Positions 23,640 to 30,822 of a DNA stretch of 30,822 nt are shown here, piece by piece (position 1 is the first letter of the stretch; each line of letters opens with the position of its first letter). Under the pieces are notes generated by a model that saw nothing but the letters and a program-made list of their open reading frames with translations, was not told the DNA's origin and searched no databases. This stretch comes from Prevotellaceae bacterium UBA3627 (GTDB lineage Bacteria; Bacteroidota; Bacteroidia; Bacteroidales; Bacteroidaceae). The stretch is from contig DFLE01000012.1 of NCBI GenBank assembly GCA_002373375.1, positions 53,038 through 83,859 of the forward strand, written 5' to 3'. Both the position numbers and the translations under genes were made by a program.

Positions 23640-25205
23640 ATGTCTATACAATCACAAAAAATAAAGAAACTTATAGAGAAGCGTGAGCAGGCATTCCTCG
23701 GAGGCGGAGAGAAAGCCATCGAGAAACAGCATGCCCGTGGTAAATACACAGCAAGGGAGCGCATCAACATGTTGCTTGACGAAGGCTCGTTTGAGGAGTA
23801 TGATATGTTCAAGCTGCACCGCTGCCATAACTTCGGCATGGAGAAGAAGCAATATCCCGGTGATGGCGTTGTGGTAGGCTCAGGCACAATAGACGGACGC
23901 CTGGTGTATGTCTTTGCACAAGACTTTACCGTTAACGGCGGCTCACTGTCAAAGACCATGTCGGAGAAGATATGCAAGGTAATGGACCTTGCCATGACTA
24001 TGGGAGCACCATGCATCGGCATTAATGACTCTGGCGGCGCACGCATACAGGAGGGTATTGACGCCCTTGCCGGATATGGAGAGATATTTGAGCGCAACAT
24101 ACTTGCCTCTGGTGTGGTACCACAGATTTCCATGATTTATGGTCCATGCGCAGGTGGTGCGGTATATTCCCCAGCACTGACAGACTTCACGCTGATGATG
24201 GAGGGTACCTCATATATGTTCCTTACCGGTCCTGCCGTAGTCAAGACAGTGACAGGCGAGGACGTTGATGCCGAGCACCTCGGAGGCGCGTCTGTACACA
24301 GCTCTAAGTCTGGTGTTACTCACTTCACCGCAAAGACGGAGGAAGAGGGCATAGAGATGATTAAGACCCTTATATCATACATTCCGTCAAACAACATGGA
24401 GGAGGCTCCGCGCAAGGAGTGCACAGACCCTGTTAACCGCGTTGACGACTCACTCAACGAGATAATACCAGAGGATCCTAACCAAGCATACGACATGTAC
24501 AAAGTGATAGCGGCTATCACGGACAACGGCGAGTTCTTTGAGGTGCAGCCAAAGTTTGCCAAAAACATCATCATCGGTTTCGCACGCTTCAACGGGCAGT
24601 CAGTGGGCATCGTTGCAAACCAGCCGTCGGCATACGCCGGAGTACTTGACGTTAACGCTTCAAGAAAGGGTGCGAGGTTCGTGCGTTTCTGTGATGCTTT
24701 CAATATCCCTATAGTATCACTGGTGGACGTACCAGGCTTCCTGCCAGGCACCGGCCAGGAGTACAACGCTGTCATACTGCATGGAGCAAAATTGCTTTAC
24801 GCTTACGGAGAGGCCACAGTACCTAAGGTTACAGTGACACTGCGCAAGTCATACGGAGGCTCTCATATCGTAATGGGATGTAAGCAGTTACGCGCTGACA
24901 TAAACTTCGCATGGCCGTCAGCAGAGATTGCAGTGATGGGTGCTGCCGGTGCTGTAGCCGTATTACAGGCAAAGGGCGCAAAACAGGTAAAAGAAGAGGG
25001 AGGCGACGTAAAGGCTTTCCTCGCAGAGAAGGAAGCAGAGTACTCAGAACTGTTTGCCAATCCGTACCAGGCGGCACAGTTCGGATATATTGATGACGTG
25101 ATAGAGCCGCGCAACACCCGTTTCCGTATCTGCCGCGCATTGGCACAGCTCGCCACTAAGCGACAGAGCCTACCGGCTAAGAAACATGGATGCATACCTA
25201 TGTAG
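23640..25205 (+). CDS. mmdA: Methylmalonyl-CoA decarboxylase carboxyltransferase subunit (MmdA)
   Basis: A 521-residue crotonase-fold carboxyltransferase. HARGKYTARERI near residue 35 opens the family signature. GGARIQEGID and IYGPCAGGAVYSPALTD form the first acyl-CoA/biotin site, and SYGGSHIVMG with the following cores forms the second. The same family includes propionyl-CoA carboxylase beta. I favour decarboxylase because the genes for the sodium-pump subunits and epimerase are adjacent and no biotin carboxylase is present. It transfers the carboxyl of methylmalonyl-CoA to biotin, producing propionyl-CoA. It is 45 bases upstream of the small epsilon-like gene. Confidence 0.93.
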   Translation: MSIQSQKIKKLIEKREQAFLGGGEKAIEKQHARGKYTARERINMLLDEGSFEEYDMFKLHRCHNFGMEKKQYPGDGVVVGSGTIDGRLVYVFAQDFTVNGGSLSKTMSEKICKVMDLAMTMGAPCIGINDSGGARIQEGIDALAGYGEIFERNILASGVVPQISMIYGPCAGGAVYSPALTDFTLMMEGTSYMFLTGPAVVKTVTGEDVDAEHLGGASVHSSKSGVTHFTAKTEEEGIEMIKTLISYIPSNNMEEAPRKECTDPVNRVDDSLNEIIPEDPNQAYDMYKVIAAITDNGEFFEVQPKFAKNIIIGFARFNGQSVGIVANQPSAYAGVLDVNASRKGARFVRFCDAFNIPIVSLVDVPGFLPGTGQEYNAVILHGAKLLYAYGEATVPKVTVTLRKSYGGSHIVMGCKQLRADINFAWPSAEIAVMGAAGAVAVLQAKGAKQVKEEGGDVKAFLAEKEAEYSELFANPYQAAQFGYIDDVIEPRNTRFRICRALAQLATKRQSLPAKKHGCIPM

Positions 25206-25250
25206 CAGCCGGAGGCAAAAGGTATAAAGAATAAAGAACAAGGAATAATA

Positions 25251-25397
25251 ATGAATAACGAAATATACGCAGCTATAGCGATGGCCCTGCATGATGAACA
25301 GGGGTATAACATGCACGACTATGAGTCTGGCACACTTACCATTACCCCTCGCAACTCAGAATGGGCATCAAAGCAAGCGGGAATGACAAATAAATGA
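25251..25397 (+). CDS. mmdE: Small epsilon-like subunit of methylmalonyl-CoA decarboxylase (MmdE-like)
   Basis: A 48-residue protein with no membrane helix, easy to miss because of its size. It aligns without gaps to the C-terminal tail of the OadG-like protein (20846-21328): EIYxA, HDxESG, then IxP and EW are shared in order. In Veillonella, from memory, the epsilon subunit MmdE is a 55-residue protein resembling the C-terminus of the delta subunit; this is the same arrangement. It is expected to stabilise the complex by contacting the carboxyltransferase. It lies 45 bases after mmdA and its stop codon overlaps the next start (ATGA at 25394). Confidence 0.85.
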   Translation: MNNEIYAAIAMALHDEQGYNMHDYESGTLTITPRNSEWASKQAGMTNK

Positions 25398-25801
25398 AAG
25401 AATATAAATATATCATTAACGGCAAGGAATACACCGTAAGCGTTGGAGAACGCAAAGACGGCATATCCCCGGTCACTGTAAACGGCGAGACATACGACGT
25501 TGCATTGGTACCTGAGCCGAAGAAAGAAAGAAAAGTGGTGGTAAAAGCACCTGCATCCACACCCAAGACAGGAGAAAAAGATGATTTACAGGATGCACTG
25601 CGCTCCCCTCTGCCAGGCACTATCGTGGACATACCAGTTAAGGTCGGTTTAGAGGTGAAAGAGGGTGATACTCTCATTGTGCTTGAAGCAATGAAAATGG
25701 ATAACAACCTCACCGCGGAACGTGATGGAAAAATAAAAGCCATACTCGTTAATGAAGGTGACGCAGTGAAAGAAAACACCCCACTTGTGACATTCGAATA
25801 G
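25394..25801 (+). CDS. Biotin carboxyl carrier subunit (second copy)
   Basis: A 135-residue protein: N-terminal YKYIINGKEYTVSVG beta domain, a lysine-rich linker (about residues 42-62), and a biotinyl domain with EAMKMDNN and Lys101 as the biotin site. It overlaps mmdE by 4 bases (ATGA), so the two are translationally coupled. The linker is charged, unlike the Ala/Pro linker of the first copy, so the two carriers are not simple duplicates. A terminator-like hairpin follows. Confidence 0.94.
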   Translation: MKEYKYIINGKEYTVSVGERKDGISPVTVNGETYDVALVPEPKKERKVVVKAPASTPKTGEKDDLQDALRSPLPGTIVDIPVKVGLEVKEGDTLIVLEAMKMDNNLTAERDGKIKAILVNEGDAVKENTPLVTFE

Positions 25802-25837
25802 TACAAAAATGCACTTATAAGGTTAATTTTCCGTAAA

Positions 25838-25874
25838 CTATTGGCAAAAATGCCATTAGTTTGCGGATTTTTTT
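25838..25874 (+). terminator. Putative terminator of the decarboxylase operon
   Basis: Positions 25838-25846 pair with 25851-25859 (cta-t-tggca against tgcca-t-tag, one mismatch) around an AAAA loop. A T run (25868-25874) follows after nine bases. The gap weakens it as a classical terminator. It lies immediately before the -7 box of the next unit. Confidence 0.45.
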
Positions 25875-25875
25875 G

Positions 25876-25883
25876 TAACTTTG
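25876..25883 (+). promoter_or_regulatory. Bacteroidales-type -7 box for the GT5-like/DUF4270 unit
   Basis: Sequence taactttg matches TAnnTTTG exactly, 50 bases before the ATG at 25934. No TTTG element lies at the normal spacing; the nearest (25860-25863) is only 12 bases away. Confidence 0.5.
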
Positions 25884-25933
25884 CATCCGAATTATGCACA
25901 TAACGTGTGTATATTAGAAAATTTAGCGAGAAA

Positions 25934-26728
25934 ATGAAAAGAATTCTTTTTGTAAACCAAGACACCGTTCCCTATGTAGCAGAGACAGAACTGGCTACTA
26001 TGGGCAGGTATGTTCCACAACGAGTACAGGAGGCTGGCAGCGAGATACGCACCTTTATGCCAAGATGGGGTAACATCAACGAGCGTCGCGGGCAACTGCA
26101 CGAAGTCATTCGACTCTCTGGTACAAACATCACAATAGACGACAATGACTACCCTCTGATAATCAAGGTGGCAAGCATCAGCGGGACAAAAGTGCAAGTG
26201 TATTTCATAGACAACGAAGAATTCTTCGCACGCAAAGGCCAGATGTATGATAATGACGGCACTCCATACAAGGACAACGGGGAAAGAATAGTCTTTTTCG
26301 CAAGAGGCGTGATAGAGACCATCAAGAAGCTCCGCTGGACACCTGACATCATACATTGCCAAGGACAGATGACGCAACTGATTCCTCTGTTCTTGAAGCA
26401 TGCGTACAACAATGACGACGAGCTGAAAGACATCAAGGTTGTGACATCACTCTTTGACAATGACATTGCCACTCCTTTCAATGACAACTTCAAGCAGTGT
26501 ATGTTGTACGATGGTGTCACGCTTGACACTCTCAGCAAATACAATGACAAGATTGACAGCAATGAATTGGCAAAGATAGCTATAGACAACTCTGACGGAC
26601 TGATAGCTGTCTCACAAAACATATCACAACAAACTTTGGACTATGCACAGCAATCATCCATAAAGATGATTAAACATAGTGGTGAGAACTTTGCTAAAGA
26701 CTATATCGACTTCTATGAATCTCTTTAA
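25934..26728 (+). CDS. Half-length GT5 glycogen/starch-synthase-like protein
   Basis: A 264-residue protein matching only the N-terminal domain of GT5 glycogen synthases; full-length GlgA is about 470-500 residues. Recognisable parts are ILFVNQDTVPYVAETELATMG at the start, FFARGVIETI, and PDIIHCQGQMTQLIP (the usual DIIHCHDWHT). The KTGG loop that binds ADP-glucose reads AETELATMG, and the C-terminal donor domain is missing, so catalysis is doubtful. Similar short proteins occur next to DUF4270 genes in other Bacteroidales. The ATG at 25934 is preferred to the GTG at 25907. The end overlaps the next gene by 14 bases, so they are coupled. Confidence 0.8.
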   Translation: MKRILFVNQDTVPYVAETELATMGRYVPQRVQEAGSEIRTFMPRWGNINERRGQLHEVIRLSGTNITIDDNDYPLIIKVASISGTKVQVYFIDNEEFFARKGQMYDNDGTPYKDNGERIVFFARGVIETIKKLRWTPDIIHCQGQMTQLIPLFLKHAYNNDDELKDIKVVTSLFDNDIATPFNDNFKQCMLYDGVTLDTLSKYNDKIDSNELAKIAIDNSDGLIAVSQNISQQTLDYAQQSSIKMIKHSGENFAKDYIDFYESL

Positions 26729-28220
26729 TAAATCATATTCTTTACTCCTTCTGGCATCTTTGACGATAGCAACGGTATCATGTAATGACACCACCGATAC
26801 ACTTGGTATATCACTCACTGACGATGCTGACGTGGTATATGTTGCTTCTAAGGAATTTAACGTAAGTTCCAACTCTGTAGCAGCCAACAATGTTGTTTCA
26901 AGGTCAAGGACAGGCTATCTCGGAAGGATAAAAGATATCGAGACTGGCAACTACATCACATGTAACTACATGACACAGTTTCGTGCGATGGGCAAAATGC
27001 AGTTTCCAAGTATCGACTCCATATATATAAATCCAGAGGACTATGACCAGAACATTGCTAAATACAAGCAAATAAAAGCAGACTCTTGTTCTCTCATTAT
27101 ATATATATCAAATGCCTTGGGCGATTCCCTTGCGCTGATGAAAATATCTGCAAATGAGCTGGAAACTCCGTATGAGGAGAATATAACATACGCCTCAGAC
27201 TTTAACCCTGAGGATGAGGGCATGATACGCACAGGCATAGGAAGCGTACACTCTCAGATGGCATATACCACATCTAACAGAGTATATTCAGACTCACAGC
27301 GTTCTTCTTCAAAATTCAGCAACAGGATAAGCATATCTCTTAATGACCCTTACATAGACAAGGATGGCAACGAGTATGACAACTATGGTACATACCTGAT
27401 GCGCAACTTCTATGACCCAGCTCACAGAGAGAGCTATCTGAACACATATAAGTTCATACATGACATTTGTCCTGGCTTCTATATCAAAAATGAGGGAGGC
27501 ATCGGCAACATAGCAAGCACTATTCTTTCACAAATCATTGTCTATTTCACAGGTGTTATTGATGACGAAGGTACTACCGTAAATCTCTATTCTTCTTTCG
27601 CAGGCACCGAGGAGATATTACAGAAGACGACCATATTGCAGAACACAGAGACTCTGAACAGTCTGCTTAATGACAACAGCTGTACATATATCAAGTCTCC
27701 TGCAGGCATATTTACGGAATTGACTCTTCCTGTAGAAGACATCATGTCTGGACACGAGAATGACACGGTCAACACCGCACGCTTGTTCTTGCCACGTGTC
27801 AACACAAGCGAATATAACGACGAATACACATTGGCCATTCCCGGCACTATATTGATGGTACCGACAGACAGCGTGGCATCTTTCTTTGATAATATGAAGG
27901 TGGCTGATTTCAGACAGTCATATATTGCTACCTACTCTTCATCTACAAATGGATATACATTTGGCAACATCTCACTGCTGATATCTAAGATGAACGAGAT
28001 AAAGAAGAAAGCAGAAGCTGCCGGCGAGACTTTATCGCCAAACTGGAACAAGGTCACACTTATACCTGTAGAGACATCATACTCAACGGTATCAACCACA
28101 GCAAGCGTACTTACTAAGGTTACGCACACCATGGCATTCAACTCCACAAAGCTGAAAAAGGGTGATACCGACAGTGACAATATAAAAATAAGTGTCATCT
28201 ATTCAAAATACAAAGAATAA
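26715..28220 (+). CDS. DUF4270-family lipoprotein
   Basis: A 501-residue lipoprotein. The leader ends TIATVSC (lipidated Cys23), followed by NDTTD, compatible with outer-membrane anchoring. The rest is beta-rich, with features of the DUF4270 family such as a DTLGISLTDDADV opening and an extracellular-like VYVASKEFNV segment. The biochemical role of the family is unknown. The start at 26715 gives the best signal peptide and overlaps the GT5-like gene by 14 bases. Its stop overlaps the following small ORF by one base (taatg). Confidence 0.85.
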   Translation: MNLFNKSYSLLLLASLTIATVSCNDTTDTLGISLTDDADVVYVASKEFNVSSNSVAANNVVSRSRTGYLGRIKDIETGNYITCNYMTQFRAMGKMQFPSIDSIYINPEDYDQNIAKYKQIKADSCSLIIYISNALGDSLALMKISANELETPYEENITYASDFNPEDEGMIRTGIGSVHSQMAYTTSNRVYSDSQRSSSKFSNRISISLNDPYIDKDGNEYDNYGTYLMRNFYDPAHRESYLNTYKFIHDICPGFYIKNEGGIGNIASTILSQIIVYFTGVIDDEGTTVNLYSSFAGTEEILQKTTILQNTETLNSLLNDNSCTYIKSPAGIFTELTLPVEDIMSGHENDTVNTARLFLPRVNTSEYNDEYTLAIPGTILMVPTDSVASFFDNMKVADFRQSYIATYSSSTNGYTFGNISLLISKMNEIKKKAEAAGETLSPNWNKVTLIPVETSYSTVSTTASVLTKVTHTMAFNSTKLKKGDTDSDNIKISVIYSKYKE

Positions 28221-28324
28221 TGGCTGACAACTATTTGGAAAACCACCGTGACGATTATGAACGACGCAAGGCACTGTGGTTACAGAAGAAGAATAGAAAT
28301 AAATTAATATATAAAAATGGTTAA
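28220..28324 (+). CDS. 34-residue conserved-looking small protein between DUF4270 gene and thrS
   Basis: The ATG shares its A with the DUF4270 stop codon (taatg) and the frame ends 8 bases inside thrS. The protein MADNYLENHRDDYERRKALW is highly charged, with Arg/Lys/Glu and a basic end (KKNRNK). I do not recognise a family with confidence, although MADNYLE-type short proteins are, from memory, recurrent in Bacteroidales. It could be a real coupled protein or a translational coupling device for thrS. No membrane segment or motif is visible. Confidence 0.55.
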   Translation: MADNYLENHRDDYERRKALWLQKKNRNKLIYKNG

Positions 28325-30287
28325 GATAACATTTCCTGACGGCTCTGTACGCGAATACGAAAATGGCGTAACAGGTCTACAGATTGCTGAGAGCATATCA
28401 CCTGCCTTGGCACGCAACGTTGTAGCGTGTGGTGTAAACGGTGAGACAACTGAACTTAACCGTCCTATCAATGAGGACGCAAAAATAGCACTCTATCGTT
28501 TTGAGGACGAAGAGGGCAAACACGCTTTTTGGCACACCTCGGCCCACTTGCTGGCAGAAGCCTTGCAAGAGTTATATCCGGGAATACAGTTCGGATTCGG
28601 TCCTGCCATTGAAGCAGGTTTCTTCTATGATGTATTGTTGCCTAACGGTGAGATGATCAAGGAGGGCGACTTCAAGAAGATAGAGGACAAAATGCTTGAA
28701 CTCGCTCGCAAGGACGAGGCTGTGGTACGCAAGGAGGTCAGCAAGGCCGACGCTGTAAAACAGTTTGCTGCCGCTGGACAGACATACAAGGTAGAACACA
28801 TTGAGCAGGATCTTGAGGATGGTTCTATCACCACATATACACAGGGTTGCTTCACAGACCTCTGTAAGGGACCTCATATCGTCAGCACTGGCATCATCAA
28901 AGCCATTAAACTGACAAGCATCGCCGGTGCTTTCTGGCGTGGTGACGCAACAAAGGCTCAGCTGCAAAGACTTTATGGTATTTCCTTCCCTAAGAAGAAA
29001 ATGCTTGACGAGTACCTTGTAATGCTTGAGGAGGCAAAGAAGCGTGACCATCGTAAGATAGGCAAGGAGATGGAACTGTTTATGTTCTCCGAGCGTGTAG
29101 GTAAAGGTCTGCCTATATGGTTGCCAAAGGGAACAGATTTACGTCTGCGCCTGCAAGAGATGCTCCGCACCATACAGAAGCGTTTCGGCTATCAGGAGGT
29201 TATCACACCTCACATAGGCTCAAAGAACCTTTATGTCACATCAGGTCACTGGGCTCACTATGGTAAAGACTCTTTCCAACCGATACACACACCGGAGGAA
29301 GACGAGGAGTACATGCTGAAGCCTATGAACTGTCCTCATCATTGTGAGATATTCGCCTCTAAGCCTCGTTCATACCGTGAATTGCCTTTCCGTTGTGCAG
29401 AGTTCGGTACAGTGTATCGCTATGAGCAGTCAGGTGAGTTACACGGATTGACACGTGTACGCTCTTTCACACAGGACGATGCACATATATTCTGTCGTCC
29501 TGACCAGGTAAAACAGGAGTTCCTGCGCGTACTTGACATCATACAGGCCGTATTCTCTATCTTCGGATTCAAGGATGACCAGGTAGAGTTCCAGATTTCT
29601 TTGCGTGACCCTGAGGACAAAGAGAAGTATATCGGTAGCGACGAGATGTGGGCTTCCGCTGAGCAGGCTATCATCGATGCATGTGCTGAGCGTGGTCTGA
29701 ATGCCCGCAAGGAGACTGGCGAGGCAGCTTTCTACGGTCCTAAGCTTGACTGTATGGTAAAGGATGCTATCGGCAGACGTTGGCAGCTGGGAACTATACA
29801 GGTTGACTATAACCTGCCACAGCGTTTTGAGTTGGAGTACACAGCAGATGACAACACAAAGCAGCGCCCAGTAATGATACACCGTGCACCATTCGGTTCT
29901 ATGGAGCGTTTCGTTGCCGTGCTGATAGAGCATACAGCAGGTCATTTCCCATTGTGGCTCACACCAGAGCAGGTTGCTATCCTTCCTATCTCAGAGAAAT
30001 ATAACGACTATGCAGAAAAGGTACAGGACTACCTCGCTACCGTAGGCGTACGTTCTATAGTTGACAATCGTAATGAGAAGATAGGACGTAAGGTGCGCGA
30101 CAACGAGATTAAGCGTATTCCTTATATGGTTATCGTTGGTGAGAAGGAAGCTGCTGACGGTACAGTGGCTATGCGTCAACAGGGTGGTGGCGAACAGGCT
30201 GTAATGAGCATGCAGGAGTTTGGCCAGCGCATCAACGACGAGGTAGCAGTACAACTGCAGGCCATGAATATTCGTCCTAAGGACTAA
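28317..30287 (+). CDS. thrS: Threonine-tRNA ligase
   Basis: A 656-residue cytoplasmic enzyme with all expected domains: TGS (1-62), editing SAD domain (about 63-225), class II catalytic core (about 245-535) and anticodon-binding domain (about 540-656). Editing-site residues His73, His77, Cys183 and His187 are present at nearly the E. coli positions, so proofreading of Ser-tRNA should work. The zinc Cys339 lies in MNCPHHC. IHRAPFGSMERF is the class II motif 3 region. The small ORF upstream overlaps its start. The usual infC-rpmI-rplT genes do not follow; glyA does. Confidence 0.98.
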   Translation: MVKITFPDGSVREYENGVTGLQIAESISPALARNVVACGVNGETTELNRPINEDAKIALYRFEDEEGKHAFWHTSAHLLAEALQELYPGIQFGFGPAIEAGFFYDVLLPNGEMIKEGDFKKIEDKMLELARKDEAVVRKEVSKADAVKQFAAAGQTYKVEHIEQDLEDGSITTYTQGCFTDLCKGPHIVSTGIIKAIKLTSIAGAFWRGDATKAQLQRLYGISFPKKKMLDEYLVMLEEAKKRDHRKIGKEMELFMFSERVGKGLPIWLPKGTDLRLRLQEMLRTIQKRFGYQEVITPHIGSKNLYVTSGHWAHYGKDSFQPIHTPEEDEEYMLKPMNCPHHCEIFASKPRSYRELPFRCAEFGTVYRYEQSGELHGLTRVRSFTQDDAHIFCRPDQVKQEFLRVLDIIQAVFSIFGFKDDQVEFQISLRDPEDKEKYIGSDEMWASAEQAIIDACAERGLNARKETGEAAFYGPKLDCMVKDAIGRRWQLGTIQVDYNLPQRFELEYTADDNTKQRPVMIHRAPFGSMERFVAVLIEHTAGHFPLWLTPEQVAILPISEKYNDYAEKVQDYLATVGVRSIVDNRNEKIGRKVRDNEIKRIPYMVIVGEKEAADGTVAMRQQGGGEQAVMSMQEFGQRINDEVAVQLQAMNIRPKD

Positions 30288-30291
30288 CACC

Positions 30292-30323
30292 ATATATAAT
30301 AATGTGTAATACACCTTATATAT
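30292..30323 (+). other. AT-rich imperfect hairpin between thrS and glyA
   Basis: Positions 30292-30299 (atatataa) pair with 30316-30323, and gtgt (30304-30307) with acac (30311-30314), giving a bulged hairpin. No T run follows, so a terminator is not convincing. It may only reflect AT-rich sequence; no -7 box was found before glyA. Confidence 0.3.
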
Positions 30324-30365
30324 ATTAGAACTTTTATAAGAATAACAATATAACACTTATATACA

Positions 30366-30822
30366 ATGGAAAGAGATCAGAAGATATTCGACCTCATCGA
30401 GAACGAGCATCAGCGTCAGCTGAAAGGTATTGAACTTATCGCTTCAGAGAACTTCGTAAGCGAGCAGGTAATGGAGGCTATGGGCTCTTACTGCACAAAC
30501 AAGTATGCAGAGGGCTATCCCGGACACCGTTACTATGGCGGTTGCCAGGTAGTGGACCAGATAGAGCAACTGGCCATTGACCGCGCATGCAAGCTCTTCG
30601 GAGCAGAGTATGCTAACGTGCAGCCTCACTCTGGTGCACAGGCTAACGCTGCCGTACTTCTTGCAGTGTTGAAGCCAGGTGATTGTTTCATGGGACTTAA
30701 CCTCGACCACGGTGGTCACCTCTCACACGGCTCACTCGTTAACACATCGGGTATTCTCTATCGTCCTATAGGATATAACATCAAGAAAGAGACCGGTCGT
30801 GTTGACTATGACGAGATGGAGC
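30366..30822 (+). CDS. glyA: Serine hydroxymethyltransferase, 5' part
   Basis: Only the first 152 residues are in the window; the gene runs off the right edge. Family signatures are clear: IELIASENFVSE near residue 22, NKYAEGYPGHRYYGG (about 45-59), PHSGAQANAAV, and DHGGHLSHG. The enzyme is PLP-dependent and interconverts serine and glycine, charging tetrahydrofolate with a one-carbon unit. The catalytic lysine lies beyond the window. The start (MERDQKIF) is 78 bases after thrS. Confidence 0.97.
   Translation, partial: MERDQKIFDLIENEHQRQLKGIELIASENFVSEQVMEAMGSYCTNKYAEGYPGHRYYGGCQVVDQIEQLAIDRACKLFGAEYANVQPHSGAQANAAVLLAVLKPGDCFMGLNLDHGGHLSHGSLVNTSGILYRPIGYNIKKETGRVDYDEME

Noticed and set aside
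23640..25205. Propionyl-CoA carboxylase beta subunit as the primary call
   Set aside because: The family is shared, but the adjacent sodium-pump subunits, epimerase and epsilon-like gene, and lack of a biotin carboxylase in the window, favour the decarboxylase.

Overview
The window looks like the chromosome of an anaerobic Bacteroidales bacterium, most likely of the Prevotella group. Several things point there: TAnnTTTG -7 boxes upstream of most transcription units, start codons that mostly lack a Shine-Dalgarno sequence, a DUF4270 lipoprotein next to a half-length GT5 protein, a DUF6080-type membrane protein, and the sodium-pumping branch of the succinate-to-propionate pathway. I saw no rRNA, tRNA, CRISPR, transposase or prophage genes. 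The taxonomic call is inference from gene content.

Layout. (1) 1-2753, minus strand: a promoter, a KdsC-type HAD phosphatase, a YbgC-type thioesterase, then an aminosugar-kinase-like/RapZ C-terminal fusion. (2) 2920-4290: pgk with its own promoter and a strong terminator. A convergent UPF0126/TRIC-type membrane protein (4324-4941) follows on the minus strand. (3) 5033-15738: one promoter leads into a long run of same-strand genes: a YghO-type GNAT acyltransferase, a FabB-like ketosynthase, an acyl carrier protein, two different hotdog dehydratases, a secreted heparinase II/III-family protein, a polytopic DUF6080-like protein, an MMPL/RND exporter and a lipase-like lipoprotein. The ketosynthase, carrier protein, dehydratase pair and MMPL exporter are the core of aryl-polyene/flexirubin-type or other specialised acyl-chain pathways. 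The ketoreductase, AMP-ligase, ammonia-lyase and LolA-like partners are not in this window. (4) 15761-18938: a TlpA-like thioredoxin lipoprotein/periplasmic protein behind an iteron-like repeat array, a 548-base gene-free stretch with a second tandem array and a dyad, and a CrtI/retinol-saturase-like FAD oxidoreductase with its own promoter. (5) 19009-25874: a promoter, an AspT-like transporter, then the sodium-translocating methylmalonyl-CoA decarboxylase genes (delta/OadG, biotin carrier, beta/OadB), methylmalonyl-CoA epimerase, the carboxyltransferase, a 48-residue epsilon-like subunit and a second biotin carrier. (6) 25876-30822: a half-length GT5 glycogen-synthase-like protein overlapping a DUF4270 lipoprotein, a 34-residue ORF overlapping thrS, thrS, and the 5' part of glyA.

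How they work together. Block 5 is energetically coherent: epimerase feeds (R/S)-methylmalonyl-CoA to a biotin-dependent membrane decarboxylase that exports Na+ and yields propionyl-CoA, and a dicarboxylate/amino-acid exchanger lies at the head of the operon. Block 3 looks like a dedicated system that builds an acyl or polyene chain on its own carrier protein, transfers it (GNAT) and moves it across the envelope (MMPL). The secreted heparinase-like protein and the DUF6080 protein suggest a link to a surface glycan or glycolipid. It is the best candidate for an undescribed system here. The most striking non-coding items are a perfect 16-bp inverted repeat inside the signal-peptide codons of the OadG gene, a 22-bp near-perfect inverted repeat between the carrier-protein and dehydratase genes, three 33-bp-spaced repeats directly upstream of the TlpA-like gene promoter, and a four-unit 22-bp array upstream of the FAD oxidoreductase gene.
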